Source: Scylla paramamosain
Taxonomy: Eukaryota > Arthropoda > Malacostraca > Decapoda > Portunidae
Reading direction: 5' to 3'
DNA: 64,000 nt
Assembly: GCF_035594125.1 (NCBI RefSeq)
Contig: NW_026973735.1
Span: 235,001 to 299,000 of the forward strand
The notes below the pieces were generated by a model. It searched no databases. It was not told where the DNA came from and was given only the letters and a program-made list of their open reading frames with translations. Numbering within the stretch: the first letter of the stretch is position 1; each line of letters begins with the position of its first letter. Both the position numbers and the translations under genes were made by a program. This document shows positions 46,461 through 60,782 of this stretch, piece by piece.

Positions 46461-46560
46461 AATCAGAAGACATACACAAAAATAAATAAATGAATAAATA
46501 AATAAACAAATAAATAAAATAAATAAATAAATAAATAAATACATCCAATCCTAGTCATAA
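46400..46560. repeat. (GA)n and (AAAT)n microsatellites
   Basis: GA units at 46400-46457 and AAAT tetranucleotides at 46480-46542. Confidence 0.96.
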
Positions 46561-47031
46561 ACACAAACAGACAGACATACAACAACCTGATAAACAGACA
46601 AGCAGAAAAACAAGCAGAGATAAGAAGACAAATAAACACAAATTAGGCTGAAGAAGAGGATGAAAAGAAAACGAGGCTTCCTCTCGCCACGCTATTCTCC
46701 TCCTCCTCCTCCTCCTCCTCTTCCTCCCTCGCTGATGAACTATAAAGAAGCGACCTGCAACCATCCCCGCGCCTCATGAATACATAAAGGGTCTCCAGCA
46801 TCGCCGTCGCTGCTGCCGCTCATCTGCCGACAGAATCTTTGGAACAATGATACCATTTGGGAGCGTTACTGACAGCGCGGGTAGAGGGCGTCACATGGCT
46901 CACAACGTGCACTTCCATATCCCCGCCTCTCCTTGTGCCCGGTGTTTCAGAATCTGCTTTCCAAATTGCTTTGTACATGTACTTACCGTATAGCTCCATG
47001 GTTTTCATATTTTCTTCCCTGTTTGGTTCTG

Positions 47032-47034
<3 letters not shown>
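46561..47034. other. Unique DNA with short (CTC)n, no gene seen
   Basis: CTC units near 46697-46722. The rest is unremarkable. Confidence 0.5.
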
Positions 47035-47460
<426 letters not shown>

Positions 47461-47671
47461 CTTTGTTAAACATATCTTTTTTTCCTCGAATTTGATTTTC
47501 TATTCTTTCTGTGTCGTGTTTTTCTTCCACAAGATGACACAGCGCGCATCTTGCAACACTCGACAGTCTCTTTTCACACTGCTAATATTGCGTGTCCCTC
47601 ACGACCTTTTCCCAGACATTTCTTCGCCTTTTTTGGGGGGGAATCATTTTAAGCAGACCATAGTAAGCTAC

Positions 47672-47885
47672 TGGTGTATTCAAGTGTGTGCATGATTCTG
47701 GTGATAATTCAAGAAACATTCTACGCAATCAATATATAAAAGAAAATATCCATGAAAACACAATCTTTGTGGAAGTAATTGGTGTTTTCAAGCGTGTATA
47801 TGTACATGATTCTAGTAATAAAGAAGGCAACATTCTACACCATCAATAGGTAAAAGAAAACATCCGTAGCAAGTAATCATCTCCG
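47672..47885 (+). repeat. Dispersed ~110-120 bp repeat, two tandem units
   Basis: TGGTGTATTCAAGTGTGTGC at 47672 and TGGTGTTTTCAAGCGTGTAT at 47780 begin units that continue CATGATTCT(G/A)GT(G/A)ATAA, ACATTCTAC(G/A)C(A/C)ATCAATA and AAAAGAAAA(T/C)ATCC. The same order of motifs is seen at 58795-58925 and, inverted, at 62870. Confidence 0.75.
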
Positions 47886-50264
47886 TGGCCTTTGAAAACA
47901 GACCTAAAGCCTAAAACAGACCAAGCCTAAATCTCACGTTCTTTCCTGCTGAGGTGACGCACGGACAGTCGGTAGCTGAGGCGCACCTGGTGTGAAGGTA
48001 TGTGTGGCGATTAGCTCTTCCTTTGTGCCTATCAACGAGTGGCCAGAACAAAAGAGGGAACTCGAAATACGATGGCCCACTTTTTTCATCGCGGCGTAAC
48101 TGTTCCTCCACGATGAATCGCTCTCCCTCCGTGCTGCCGATGGCGTCAATTGTCTTTTATAATTGACCTTGCCATTTTTCATGCTTATCTCTCTTTGGAA
48201 TGAAGACCACTTTAAATTCACGTAGAAAAGTTATTGCTGCGACACTGGTGGACTGTTCACCTTCAGTGGAGTAGGACTGTTGCTACACGGGGTGAGTCTG
48301 CAGCGGCCTGGGATTAGGTCAAGTGACGCGGATGGTGGTTACAGTAATACAGGCAATTTTTGTGTATGTGTTGGTGATAGTTGTGTGATGTCTCGGTTTT
48401 AATTATAATGCTTAACTTATTCAGTGTTATTCAACACACTTTCTTAATTCGCTGACCACTGTGAAACATTTTTTTCTACAGCTTCCTCTGAAGACTACAC
48501 TAGCTAGAGATAGGAATATCTACTCTTTTAATCGCCTTCTTTTCATGTGAGTGTTTTTAAGTGTTTTGTAAAGCGATTCGGATGTGAGCTGTTGCATATC
48601 ACAGTGAAATGGTTAATGAATGTTTGTGTTACTGATTCAATTAAATCTATCCGAGGTTCGAATGATCGTATCACTAATGATCATAGCTTGGAATATTTGT
48701 ATCATTAAACTCAGTATATCTCGTGCTGTTTGTATCGTGAGAGCATCATAAGTAACAAAAAAAAATGATAAACAAGGGGTTGATCAAGACGGTGCAGCGC
48801 TGCGAAGTCTTGGAGGCAGTGGCGGCTTTCCTGTCTCGTGGTCTGAGAGTTCATCGCATCGCCATTTTTTTTTTTTTTTCAGGTTTATATCGCGAAGGAC
48901 ACGGCTGAACAAAAACATATTTAGCTTCTTATCTCACACACAGGGCCTCATGTCAGTGAAAGGCTCCTAGAAGAATACAATTATACAAGCATTCATTATA
49001 CATGCTGCTCTTGGTTCCTCCTTTGCGTTCAATCTTACTGAAAGGCTTGTGTGGGCCGCCCGGCGCCTCCCATCTGCCTCACTTGTATGTACCTCACCGT
49101 GTACAGCGCTCACTATTTTGTGTTAGAGTCCGGTATAATTACCTGGGGCACATGTTCACCACTTTGCCTTATCAAGTTAGTATTGCCCACAATGGCCGGG
49201 CCTGGGTCTGTCACTGCGGCTTTGTTACGCGTCCCTCTGCCTCAGTGCACGTTCTCGCCGTGGTGTTAGTACAGCAGATGTCACCATGTATATAATAATC
49301 GTGCAAATTTATAGCACTAGAAATTTCTTATTGTATGTGTTGGAGTCTTCGTCAAACTCTTTGTCAGACATTATCTTGTATTATGTGGTAGATTTAAAGT
49401 ATGCTTATAATTGCTTATGTATACAAGTTAATAGCTCTAACTTTCTTGGCAAAATATTTGCTTTGGCTAACATTTTTCCAATATCATCTGATAGATCTTA
49501 AGGCATTTTCCCCTTTAATGCGTCCTCTTTGAACACCGAATAATTGCTCGAGAAATGTCTCTGCTAAAGAAAAAAAACATTGTGGTCTGTGTTAAACATT
49601 TTTCTTATATCATCATTAAAATTTAAAGGAGGGTTGCCGGTGAACTCAGAGCGTAAGGGAGGGAACTCAGCGGCAGTGACCGCCGCCTCACACCCCACGT
49701 TGTGATTACTTTCCTCCACGCCTGCAAGGAAAGGGAACACTAATTTTTGCCGTGTTTACTTAATACGCGATGAAAATTACTCTTTACCCACACAGGGGAA
49801 GGAAATCTTTATCTGTACACATATGTATATACACACTACAAGCCTCGTGACCCCCATGATCTCGCAGAGGAACACAAATGAAGAACAAAGAGAAACATGT
49901 CTATTGAATGCTTGTATATATTGTAGCAGGAACATTTCAGTGAAATTTGAGGCACCGAGTATGACAGGATGATAATTTACGTTTGTTTTTTTTCTGCTTT
50001 GTTCCTCGCATTATGAACTTAAAAAAAGAAAATCGCAATATGATAAACTCTCAGACAAGAATTACGCCGCGTGGCCCTGGGTGTATTCTGTCTGGCGCTC
50101 TGCAGCCAACACAAAGGTGGCGTCAGTATTTTTGCGAGATAAAGAGGTGAAGAAGTGCACAGAGGCGATAAGGCGGTGGCTTGCTGAGTGCACTCACGTC
50201 TTGCTCTGAAACACCTGAAGCTGTGTCGAGCGAAGAGTGGCCTGCCTCAGTGTGGAGATCCCCT
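47886..50264. other. Low-repeat intergenic DNA, no confident gene
   Basis: The longest stretch without large microsatellites. Frames at 47911-48221 (minus) and 49002-49295 (plus, two overlapping frames) show no known domain. A T17 run is at 48866-48882. A GGTTCGAAT string at 48654 looks like a tRNA B box but has no cloverleaf around it. Confidence 0.5.
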
Positions 50265-50620
50265 TGCTCACACCTCTTCCACCACTCCACCACCACCACC
50301 ACCACCACTCCATACCACACCACACCATCTCCCTACCACTACGTCACCACCACCACCACCACACCACTCTATCACTACTACTTCACCTGCACCTCCACCG
50401 CGATGCCTTAAAGGGCATGCAAGAAGGATGCGAGAAACAAGGGAAGGATACGTACATGTATATGCATTCTGGATTATGATGCATGACTTCGTGTTGACAA
50501 GAAATGAGGTCACTTTCTTCACACCGCAAGCTAACGAACGCTCGTGGCCTGAGGGCTGCCCTCATGCATAAATATTGTATACCCAAAAATACGTAAGAAT
50601 TGAAGCAGTGGGTTTTAAGC
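50265..50620. repeat. (CCA)n-rich DNA
   Basis: CCA/CAC triplets at about 50278-50400 with interruptions. The His/Pro/Thr-rich frames here are low-complexity. No gene. Confidence 0.9.
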
Positions 50621-50805
50621 TTAACCCTTTCACTCCTATGGTTTTCCTTTGTCAACTTTCCAAACATTAAATGAAAAAAAAATTGTGGGTTAATTTTACG
50701 TTTTCTAAGCCACGGAATCATTTAAGAGACTCGCCCATAAGTAAGTCTCTAACAAGTCGTAGGTATATATATGGAAATATTTGTCCAAAAGTGAAAGAAT
50801 TCAGA
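50621..50805. mobile_element. Candidate MITE-like element
   Basis: The left end TTAACCCTTTCACT is the same as at 57624, and the right end has a degenerate inverted copy (AAGTGAAAGAATT). The ~185-bp interior is AT-rich and noncoding. Confidence 0.4.
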
Positions 50806-51485
<680 letters not shown>

Positions 51486-51811
51486 AAGACAAATAAAGTA
51501 AAATTTCCCTAACTGTACAAAAGACAGTCATATTCCACATTAAAAAAAACCTCTACCAACTTACAACTTTTTTAAGCAGCCCGAGTACTCGTGGTCGTGT
51601 ATCGGTGGGATCCAGAAACAGCAAGTGTACCGATCAGTGACCCCCGGTGCTGCCAGACCCCGCGACACTACTGTAATGATTCCCACGCTTTGTTTTCCCT
51701 GTGCCGCGAAATACAAAGCAACTTTTACTAACAAGGAAACTCTCCAGGTAAGAATCCAGTAGCGACAACCGCGGCGTGAATGATTCTTCTTTGCGCTTTT
51801 TTTTTTTTTTC

Positions 51812-52110
51812 GTTCAGTCATGTTGGGATGAGATGATTAGGGGGTATTTATATATAGTGTTGATAGTTGGTATAGGTATATGTGTTTTTTTTATACAGGG
51901 ACTTGTGTAAACGTACTGGTTCTTAAATTCTTCTCCCTCGCTTTGTTTACGTTCAGTCATGTCGCAAGTAGACGATTAGTGGTATCTGAGGGCAGGGTGT
52001 GTAGGTGAGCATAGGCATTAGGCAAGTGTGTTTTTATAGAGGGACTGTCACGTGTAGGTCTACTGATTCTTGTAACTTCACTTTTGACCTTACTAGGTGG
52101 TATGTTCCTC
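51812..52110 (+). pseudogene. Two tandem CR1-like 3' ends
   Basis: GTTCAGTCATGT begins both copies (51812 and 51953; period about 141 bp), followed by GATGATTAG or GACGATTAG. Both end in CR1-like 3' UTR (ACAGGGACTTGTGTAAACG, and AGAGGGACTGTCACGTGTAG then TCTACTGATTCTTG). This matches the GGGACTGCCACGTGTAAGCC end of the CR1 at 8836-9574. Confidence 0.65.
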
Positions 52111-52566
52111 TGCAACTTTACGTGACTGTCACTAATTAAAATAAAGATAACATTTCCCCGCAGTGACAATACGCCACGTTTCCTCTCCCTCCCTCTTCCT
52201 TGCTCTTTCCCTCTCCCGTCCTCTGTTTCACCCTTTTCCATCCCCCAGTCCTTTCCCCCCAAGGCACCGTCCCACGAAAAGTTTAATTCATCACACAAAG
52301 CTTGGAAGAGAACAGATTTTTCCCTTTTTCGTCCCTTTTTTCCCTCCCTCTCGCTCACTTCCTTTACGTCGTGTGAAACAATGAGGAAGCGGGCTGGGGA
52401 GGTGCAGGGCGAGGCGAGGTGGGGCGTGATGTGGTGGGGCGCCTCTTCGTCTGCTCTCAGCGGGAGGCGAAGCTGAGTGATGGCATGACTCGCGGGTCGC
52501 ATCACCAGGCTTACGATGAGTAGTGGTAATTATTCTGGCCAGTTTGATGCAGTTCTTTTTCTCTCG
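52111..52566. other. Pyrimidine-rich then GC-rich DNA, no gene accepted
   Basis: A 182-codon minus frame (51957-52505) crosses this region, but its middle is Glu/Gly/Arg low-complexity from the pyrimidine tract and its end lies in the CR1 relic. Confidence 0.5.
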
Positions 52567-52803
52567 ATGTGTGTCTTTCTTGGGGCATTTGTACTCTTCA
52601 TGTTTTGCTCTTGTTTACAAGTTTGTTTTTCGTGTGTGTATGTTTGCGTGTCTGTGTAAATGGATGGATGGATAATTATTAATGGGAAGTTCGTATGTTT
52701 TTCGTGTGGGATTCGTGCTCTTGATGTTTTGCTGTTGTTTGCGTATTTATTTCTCGTGTGTATATGTTTGCAGGCGTGTATAGAAGGATGGATGGATGGA
52801 TGG
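52567..52803. repeat. Tandem dimer of a ~124-bp unit
   Basis: TGTTTTGCTCTTGTTT at 52601 recurs as TGTTTTGCTGTTGTTT at 52725. The surrounding TCGTGTGTGTATGTTTGCG and TCGTGTGTATATGTTTGCA blocks, and the trailing GGATGGATGG, also match. Confidence 0.8.
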
Positions 52804-52938
52804 ACTGATAACTAGATAGAAAGGTAGACTGATAGATGGATAAGTTGACAGACGGAAGAATAGATGGAGGGAATATATTGATGCATGGATAGATGGATAA
52901 ATTGATAGATGGGTGGGCAGATGGATTCATCGATAGAC

Positions 52939-53008
<70 letters not shown>
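52804..53008. repeat. (GATA/GATG) tetranucleotide region and (GA)n
   Basis: Degenerate ATAGATGG-type repeats at 52782-52940 and GA units at 52942-53008. Confidence 0.93.
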
Positions 53009-53011
<3 letters not shown>

Positions 53012-53432
53012 AATAAATATGCAAACCATCGATGAAGGAATCCATGAATACAGATTCGTATCCTGTATTATAAAACAATGCGCCGCTCATCACACTAATT
53101 AGAGATGTATCGATACTTCAGCTGTAACTCCCCGACACTCTTTGCTGCCGGATGGGACCCCCAGGAAAAGGCAATGCCAATATTGTTAGCCATTGCTGAT
53201 TACGATTTCATCAAACGTAAAGTCATTCCAACAGTCTTTTGCTCCCAACAGTCAAATCTATCTTCATTTTTGAGTGTTGTTAAGCTTTCTTGCTAACTTG
53301 ATCATTTACATATTCACTACTAGACAATATCAGTAATCACTATGACTTTAAAGACAATTTTGCTCTGATTAGGATTCCGTCAAATATATCATCTTCCCAA
53401 CACTCTCTGCTACCAACACTGATTGATCCTTG
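53009..53432. other. Unique DNA, no gene seen
   Basis: Left flank of a LINE copy. CACTACTAGACAATA at about 53319 recurs as CACTGCTAGACAATA at about 54556 on the other side of the LINE. Confidence 0.5.
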
Positions 53433-54508
53433 GTTTTTTTTTCTTTTATGTAGGAGGGACACTGGTCAAGGACAACAAAAATCCAAAAAAAATAAAAAAA
53501 GCCCTCTGAAATGCCAGTCCCAGAAAAAGGTCCACAGCGGTAATCAAAAATTGAAGGATAAGTGTGTTGAAACCTCCCTCTTGAAGGAATTCAAGTCATA
53601 GGAAGGTGGAAATATAGAAGCAGGCAGGAAGTTCCAGAGTTTACCAGATAAAGGGATGAATGATTGAGAATAATGCATCCACCTCTTGCATTAGAGAGGT
53701 GGACAGAATAAGGGTGAGAGAAAGAAGAAAGTAGTCATTCTAAAGAAAATCAGTAAAATACTTCCTAAGGTCCCCCCAACTAGCAGAGGCAAAACGCTAG
53801 AGGCACCTTCGCCTAGGCGGATCCTGACGAGGGATTGGAACGATAGGACAAGATACATATATGAGATTGTGATCGGTGGAGCCCAACAGAGAAGAGAGGG
53901 TGACAGCATTTGCAGAAGGACTAGAGGTCAGGAAAAGGTCAGGAATGTTGGGCGTACCTCCAAGACGGTCAGGAATACGAGTAGGGTGTTGCACCAATTG
54001 CTAGGTCGTGGAGGATAGCAAAGTTGAAGGCTAGTTCACCAGGATGGTCAGTGAAGGGAGAGGAAAGCTAAAGCTGGTGATGAACATTGAAGTCTCTTAA
54101 GAATGGAGATCTCTGCAAAAGGGAAGAGGGTCAGAATGTGCTCCACTTTGGAAGTTAAGTAGTCAAAGAATTTCTTATAGTCAGAGGAGTTAGGTGAGAG
54201 GTATACAGTACAGATAAATTTAGTATGAGAGTGACTCTGTAGTCGTAGCCAGATGGTGGAAAACTCGGAAGATTCAAGAGAGCAGGTTAAATTGTTGCGC
54301 ACATAAACGCAACATCCAGCTTTGGATCGAAAATGAGGATAGAGAAATTAGGAGGGAACAGAGAAGGGGCTACTGTCAGTTGCCTCAGACACCTGAGTTT
54401 CAGTGAGGAAAAGAGGAGGAGGTTTAGAAGAGGAGAGGATTGAAATTAGATCTTAGACCGCGAATGTTGCAGAATTAATGAAGAAAAAGTTGAGGGGCGT
54501 GTCAATGG
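53433..54508 (-). mobile_element. LINE copy of the 4225-7380 family with internal deletion of RT
   Basis: The 3' end (poly(A), CCTACAT complement, 3' UTR, ORF terminus) is at 53433-53734. At about 53735 the sequence jumps to the part of the intact LINE at about 6405. The missing ~1.87 kb contains the whole RT domain. The rest (to 54508) is endonuclease: [27 protein letters not shown] and [19 protein letters not shown] remain readable in broken frames. The 5' end stops where the intact LINE is at about 7206. A 3-bp AGT microhomology is visible at the deletion junction. Confidence 0.88.
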
Positions 54509-55042
<534 letters not shown>

Positions 55043-55044
<2 letters not shown>

Positions 55045-55544
55045 CCAGGCATCACCTTCCTCCCAGCCTATACATGCACCATCACGGCCACAAAGACGCG
55101 TCATTAATCCCTGTCTCGCTGGCTTGGGAGTCCCTCCACGCCTGCGACTCGGGGATTCAGGCCGCGTTATGAAATTTCGATGAAAGAAAAAACAAAAAAA
55201 ACTTAGTGTGGTTGGCTTGAAAGAAAAATGTTGTTTAAAAGATAAAAAAAAAAAAAAAAAAAAAAATCAGATATAATTTTCTTGTTCCCACACCACACGC
55301 CTTGAGCAGCATTCGAGGCGGCGGGTTTCACAATGATTCATAATGGCAACATCAGCGAGCCTCGCAGGATTGGGCAAAGAACGTGATTGAGATGTTTAGC
55401 TTTGTTACTTCGCAGCTAATGAGGATAGGAAGTGCTGGGATGCTGTTACTTCATAGGTAATGAGAACACGTATTTTGAAAGACTTTCTTATCTCGTCATG
55501 GTTATTTTCAAAACCATAGAAGTGGATATCTTGTTTTCCACTAA
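55043..55544. other. Unique DNA with A run, no gene seen
   Basis: An A22 run at 55244-55266. Nothing else recognised. Confidence 0.5.
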
Positions 55545-55690
55545 AGATGCATAATACTTGTCAAACTATCTCTAGAGACCATTAAAACTCCCTAAGAACA
55601 TCCATTAGAGGCTGTTAAAAGTAGTCAAGAGAAACTTTTGAGAATAAGGTTCATGAATATCAAAATTCTGAATACTGTAATTTTAGAAGC
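55545..55690 (-). repeat. Dispersed ~120-bp repeat, one diverged copy
   Basis: GATGCATAATACTTGTCAAACTATC and ACCATTAAAACTCCCTAAG, then GGCTGTTAAAAGTAGTC, follow the same order as GATGCAGAAACCTTGTTAAACTATC, GCCATTGAAAACCCCTAAT and GTTAAAAGTATTAAAATTAGTC at 62870. Confidence 0.65.
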
Positions 55691-56257
55691 TGTGTCTTTA
55701 CTGTTGTTTTCATGGCAGAGGCAGGACGTTTGATGCACATGGACATTAGCTGAAAGATGCTGCACACTCTTCGTCTATTATATTTCCTCGTTTGCGATAG
55801 TTTTTTTTTTTTTTTTTTTTAAGTGAACATCACTAAACCCACGCATCAGGGTAACATTATTGCAAAGAACATAACACTCTATAAGTGCAACGCCTTTCAG
55901 TGCGGTTTCAGAATTTTATATCAAAGGATCTGAAGATGTTATGTAAAAGAACGTACGATTCCATATAAGCCTTCCTGTTGTAGAGGCAAACTGCTATAGA
56001 GGCATGTACATGTTAACAAAGATAATGATATTGATTGGGTGCACTACAATGTAACACTGACCAACCGTAACGAGGCAGCGTAATACAAACATTTTACAGA
56101 AGGCAATGGCAATTACGGTAATAATATTGAACACACTAAAATATCGTATATATCACTCAGGAAAAAAAAAATATCCAAAATAAATGATAAAATAAAGAAA
56201 AGAGCATTGCCTGATATGGTTGCTAATTATAGATATTTTTTTTTTATTTCGGCACGT
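55691..56257. other. AT-rich unique DNA, no gene seen
   Basis: A T22 run at 55800-55821. No other feature. Confidence 0.5.
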
Positions 56258-56362
56258 CTAAAACATGATAACACAAGGCAAGATACAAGAAGCCAGGAGG
56301 CAGACACATGACAGATCTTGTAGAAAACATACATGCCTCTATCCACCTGTTATCCTTGTCCA
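56258..56362 (-). pseudogene. CR1 LINE 3'-end relic
   Basis: Reverse complement: GATAACAGGTGGATAGAGGC, then a diverged form of the GGGACTGCCACGTGTAAGCC segment and CTGGCTTCTTGTATCTTGCC. The order matches the CR1 3' UTR at 9470-9545. Confidence 0.55.
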
Positions 56363-56940
56363 TGAACTTGTCTTTTCTTTGTTCAGCGCTTCTTACATCC
56401 TCAGCACCAACAAAGTGATACTGAATTTTGTCCTGTCATTTTTCATTCAGTTTGGGAACCAGTCTTGTATTTGTTTTTATTCAGCTTTATTAAGCTTCAA
56501 CTCATTATTTCTAAGCTCGCATTCTCAAACATTTCAGCGTCTTCTCTCGACTTATTGTAACAGGTTGTAGTGGAAGTTATTGAAGTTATAAAGGATATTT
56601 TCATCATTCTAGTAATGTGTATTATGATTTATAAAATGGTCCGCGGTAAACGACTGATCCTCTCTGTGGACTTTAAGATCTGGCTCTGGTGAGAGAACAA
56701 AGCGTTTGAGAGTGCGGGTGGTAGTTGTATCCTGATTACTAAGCCTGAGGATCTTGTCTGTGATGATCCACGGGCACCCATAAGCCCAGTACCCTCGTGT
56801 GCGGTGCTTGTGTCTTTAGGGATCTGAGGGCCTCGGGTGGAGTCTTCATTTTCATGACGTTTGTTCGTAACCACGTGTGATTGCATTACTCCAAACAAGG
56901 CACACGAACGGCAGTGTGGCGTTCACGCTCGCTCTCTCCT
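56363..56940. other. Unique DNA, no gene seen
   Basis: Includes the start of a GC-mixed stretch at 56640-56940; no domain or RNA-gene signal. Confidence 0.5.
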
Positions 56941-57370
<430 letters not shown>

Positions 57371-57372
<2 letters not shown>

Positions 57373-57623
57373 GAAGCGCAGCTGCCATCTGGAATAGAAT
57401 AAAGGCAGCAATACACAGGTGGCGCTGCCCTCTCCACTGTGTTTACTGTTTACGAGGTGAGAGGTGGAGGCGAGGCAGGTCGCCAGAGTCATGTTTGCCC
57501 AGCACTGGGGAAGGGAGGATTGGCAGCCCTCGGTTTGCACCACGCAGCAGCCTCCTGCCACTCTGGGGAGGTTGGCAGGACTGGGAAAATATGAGAAGTG
57601 CTCGTGTGTACAGGCCTAACCAT
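57371..57623. other. GC-richer unique DNA, no gene seen
   Basis: About 250 bp between a microsatellite and a MITE-like element. No coding signal. Confidence 0.5.
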
Positions 57624-57949
<326 letters not shown>

Positions 57950-58059
57950 CCTGAAAAAGTCTTGCCACGTAAAAAAAAAGATTAGCTCTTATTCACCAAC
58001 TGGTAGTGGGAATTGTTGGTTGCATACTGACTGAAATACAAAAATGTTGACATTAGAAT

Positions 58060-58160
58060 ATTACAACATAAAAATATGAGGAAAGCTGCACGAAGCCAGA
58101 GGGTCTACACGTGACAGTCCCTGTGTAAAACATGCATTCCTGTATCCACCTGCCATCATA
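58060..58160 (-). pseudogene. CR1 LINE 3'-end relic
   Basis: Reverse complement reads GATGGCAGGTGGATACAGGA, CACAGGGACTGTCACGTGTA, GACCCTCTGGCTTCGTGCAG, then CTTTCCTCATATTTTTATG. This matches the CR1 3' UTR at 9470-9560 almost position for position and is the clearest of the dispersed CR1 tails. Confidence 0.75.
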
Positions 58161-58169
58161 TCTATCTAT

Positions 58170-58283
<114 letters not shown>

Positions 58284-58794
58284 CTTCTTATCTCCGTATA
58301 GATTTATCAACAATAGCCTGATTATTAAGTATTTTATTAATCTTTTTGACAATCTGACTCTTATGGGAAAGAAAGAAGTCTCCAGTTGTGAAGTAGTGGA
58401 GAATAAATACATATAATTTATATGGTAACAGCAGTGTTTATGAAAGCCGGTCTTTTATGAGTGTGTTGAAGTTTACATTCTCTGAAGCAGTATCCATGCG
58501 TGACTTTAACTCCATCAGTGTCCCCGCGTCTCCTCTCCTTTAACTCATTAACCTATTAGCATTGTTTTTAATTGGACACGATGACATTTAAATGAAACCT
58601 AAGGGTGATTCACAGTCCGGCATTGTAATGGACCTTCTTACCTGACGATGGTTTGCTGTGGGGATTTCAGACAAGATTTAGTGGCGCACGTGAGCCAAGT
58701 GATGCAGTGCACACGTTTTGGCCTCGTGTAGATCAGGCCGTGTGCAAAGTATGGCCCGTATTCTGAAAGATTGCTTCCCTGTATCTCGACTACA
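58284..58794. other. Unique DNA, no gene seen
   Basis: About 500 bp with no repeat or coding signal. Confidence 0.5.
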
Positions 58795-58925
58795 TTCATC
58801 AAGCCTTAGTGGAAGTAACAGGAGCTTTTATTTGTGTTTTTATGATATTAGTTGAACAAGGATTCTGTATCATTAATATGAGAAAATGTCGTGGGAACCC
58901 GATCAACCATTGTTGTGTCGAAGAA
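58795..58925 (+). repeat. Dispersed ~120-bp repeat, one copy
   Basis: TTTTTATGATATTAGTTGAA and ACAAGGATTCTGTATCATTAA are followed by ATGAGAAAATGTCGTGGGAA and CCCGATCAACC. The first motifs match the reverse complement of 62870-62920. Confidence 0.7.
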
Positions 58926-59086
58926 TGCGAGCACTAATTTCCTGTATTGTCTGGAATTTGTACGCACGTGCTTTGTATTCTAGATTAGATGCAAGACAAT
59001 CACAAACACATTAACGGAGATAGATAGGTATGTAGGTAGGATGGTGTTTATATAGGTAGGTGGGTATATAGCTCTAAGGTAGGTAA

Positions 59087-59091
<5 letters not shown>

Positions 59092-59171
<80 letters not shown>
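59092..59171. repeat. (GA)n microsatellite
   Basis: Pure GA units, preceded by GTAG/GGTA-type degenerate repeats. Confidence 0.97.
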
Positions 59172-59810
<639 letters not shown>

Positions 59811-59812
<2 letters not shown>

Positions 59813-60179
59813 AGGCCAGTATCATCAGCACACATCGGTCTTGGTTATCGGTGACAATGGCAATTTTTCAAGCAATGTTTCTCTACGTTTTGCTTTATCA
59901 CTTTATTCCGCACTGTGTTTGCATGGCCAACCGTTTCTGCATTTTTTTTTTTTTTTATTTATTTATTTTTTTTTTTATGTGCAGTATTTGTCTTTTTTCT
60001 ACATATATTTGTCATTTGTATTAGTATTTGTGATAGTTATGAGTGTGGGTGTCCTGCAGGGTGACATTGAAGGTTTGCTGAAAATGCATTAAATCATCAT
60101 GTTGCAAGCTGTGTCATGCATTTCTTTTGTCACCCGTTATAATGTGTGTCGCGTCCGTTTTGACATTCAAATGTAACAA
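59811..60179. other. AT-rich unique DNA, no gene seen
   Basis: T-rich runs at 59942-59975. No accepted gene. Confidence 0.5.
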
Positions 60180-60245
60180 AAAAGGAAATACCAACAACAA
60201 CAATTCCTTTAGTAACAACAACAACAACAACAGCAGCAGCTACTA

Positions 60246-60317
<72 letters not shown>

Positions 60318-60410
60318 CTGCCACCAACAACAGCAGCTACTACTACTACTACTACTACTACTACTCCTGCCACCACCACTATATCAGAAACAACAACAAC
60401 ACACACGCAG
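60180..60410. repeat. (CAA)n/(CTA)n triplet array with internal duplication
   Basis: CAA triplets, then CTA triplets. The junction CTCCTGCCACCA occurs at about 60316 and 60364 after CTA runs, with CAACAACAGCAGC before each CTA run: a duplicated block. Confidence 0.93.
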
Positions 60411-60782
60411 AGATGGCCGTGCAGCCTCCACCGCTAGCCAAACAAGTCCTCGGGAACAGCCCATGACGTTTAGGCTTATGGTGGTGGCTGGCAGTGAAGA
60501 GACGCTGGCTGGCCGGGGCTCGCCGTCCTTCCATTACCTAATCGCCGCCGCAAAGGAGCAGGAAGCCAGTCATCTTCACTAAAGTTTATGAAAATCACTC
60601 GCCTGTGTATTCCTGCATAGGTATTCCAATAACTTAAGGGGCAGTGCGAAGTGAGTCTGGTCTTACGTTGTTCCACGTATTTCTGTTGACCATTCTGACC
60701 AATAGGTAATGAGTGTTTTTATTAGAGACAACGACCAAGGCCAAACAAAATGGGTAAAAGAAAGGCTACCTAACAGAGGTAG
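60411..60782. other. Unique GC-mixed DNA, no gene seen
   Basis: A plus frame (60127-60582) runs from the triplet array into this DNA but has no recognised domain. It is the left flank of the LINE copy. Confidence 0.5.

Noticed and set aside
48651..48665. tRNA B-box-like GGTTCGAAT
   Set aside because: No acceptor stem, A box or cloverleaf can be drawn around it.
49002..49295. Two overlapping plus-strand ORFs in a GC-richer patch
   Set aside because: Both frames look equally plausible and neither has a recognisable motif.
51957..52505. 182-codon minus-strand ORF
   Set aside because: The middle is Glu/Gly/Arg low-complexity from a pyrimidine tract and the end lies in a CR1 3' relic; no domain.
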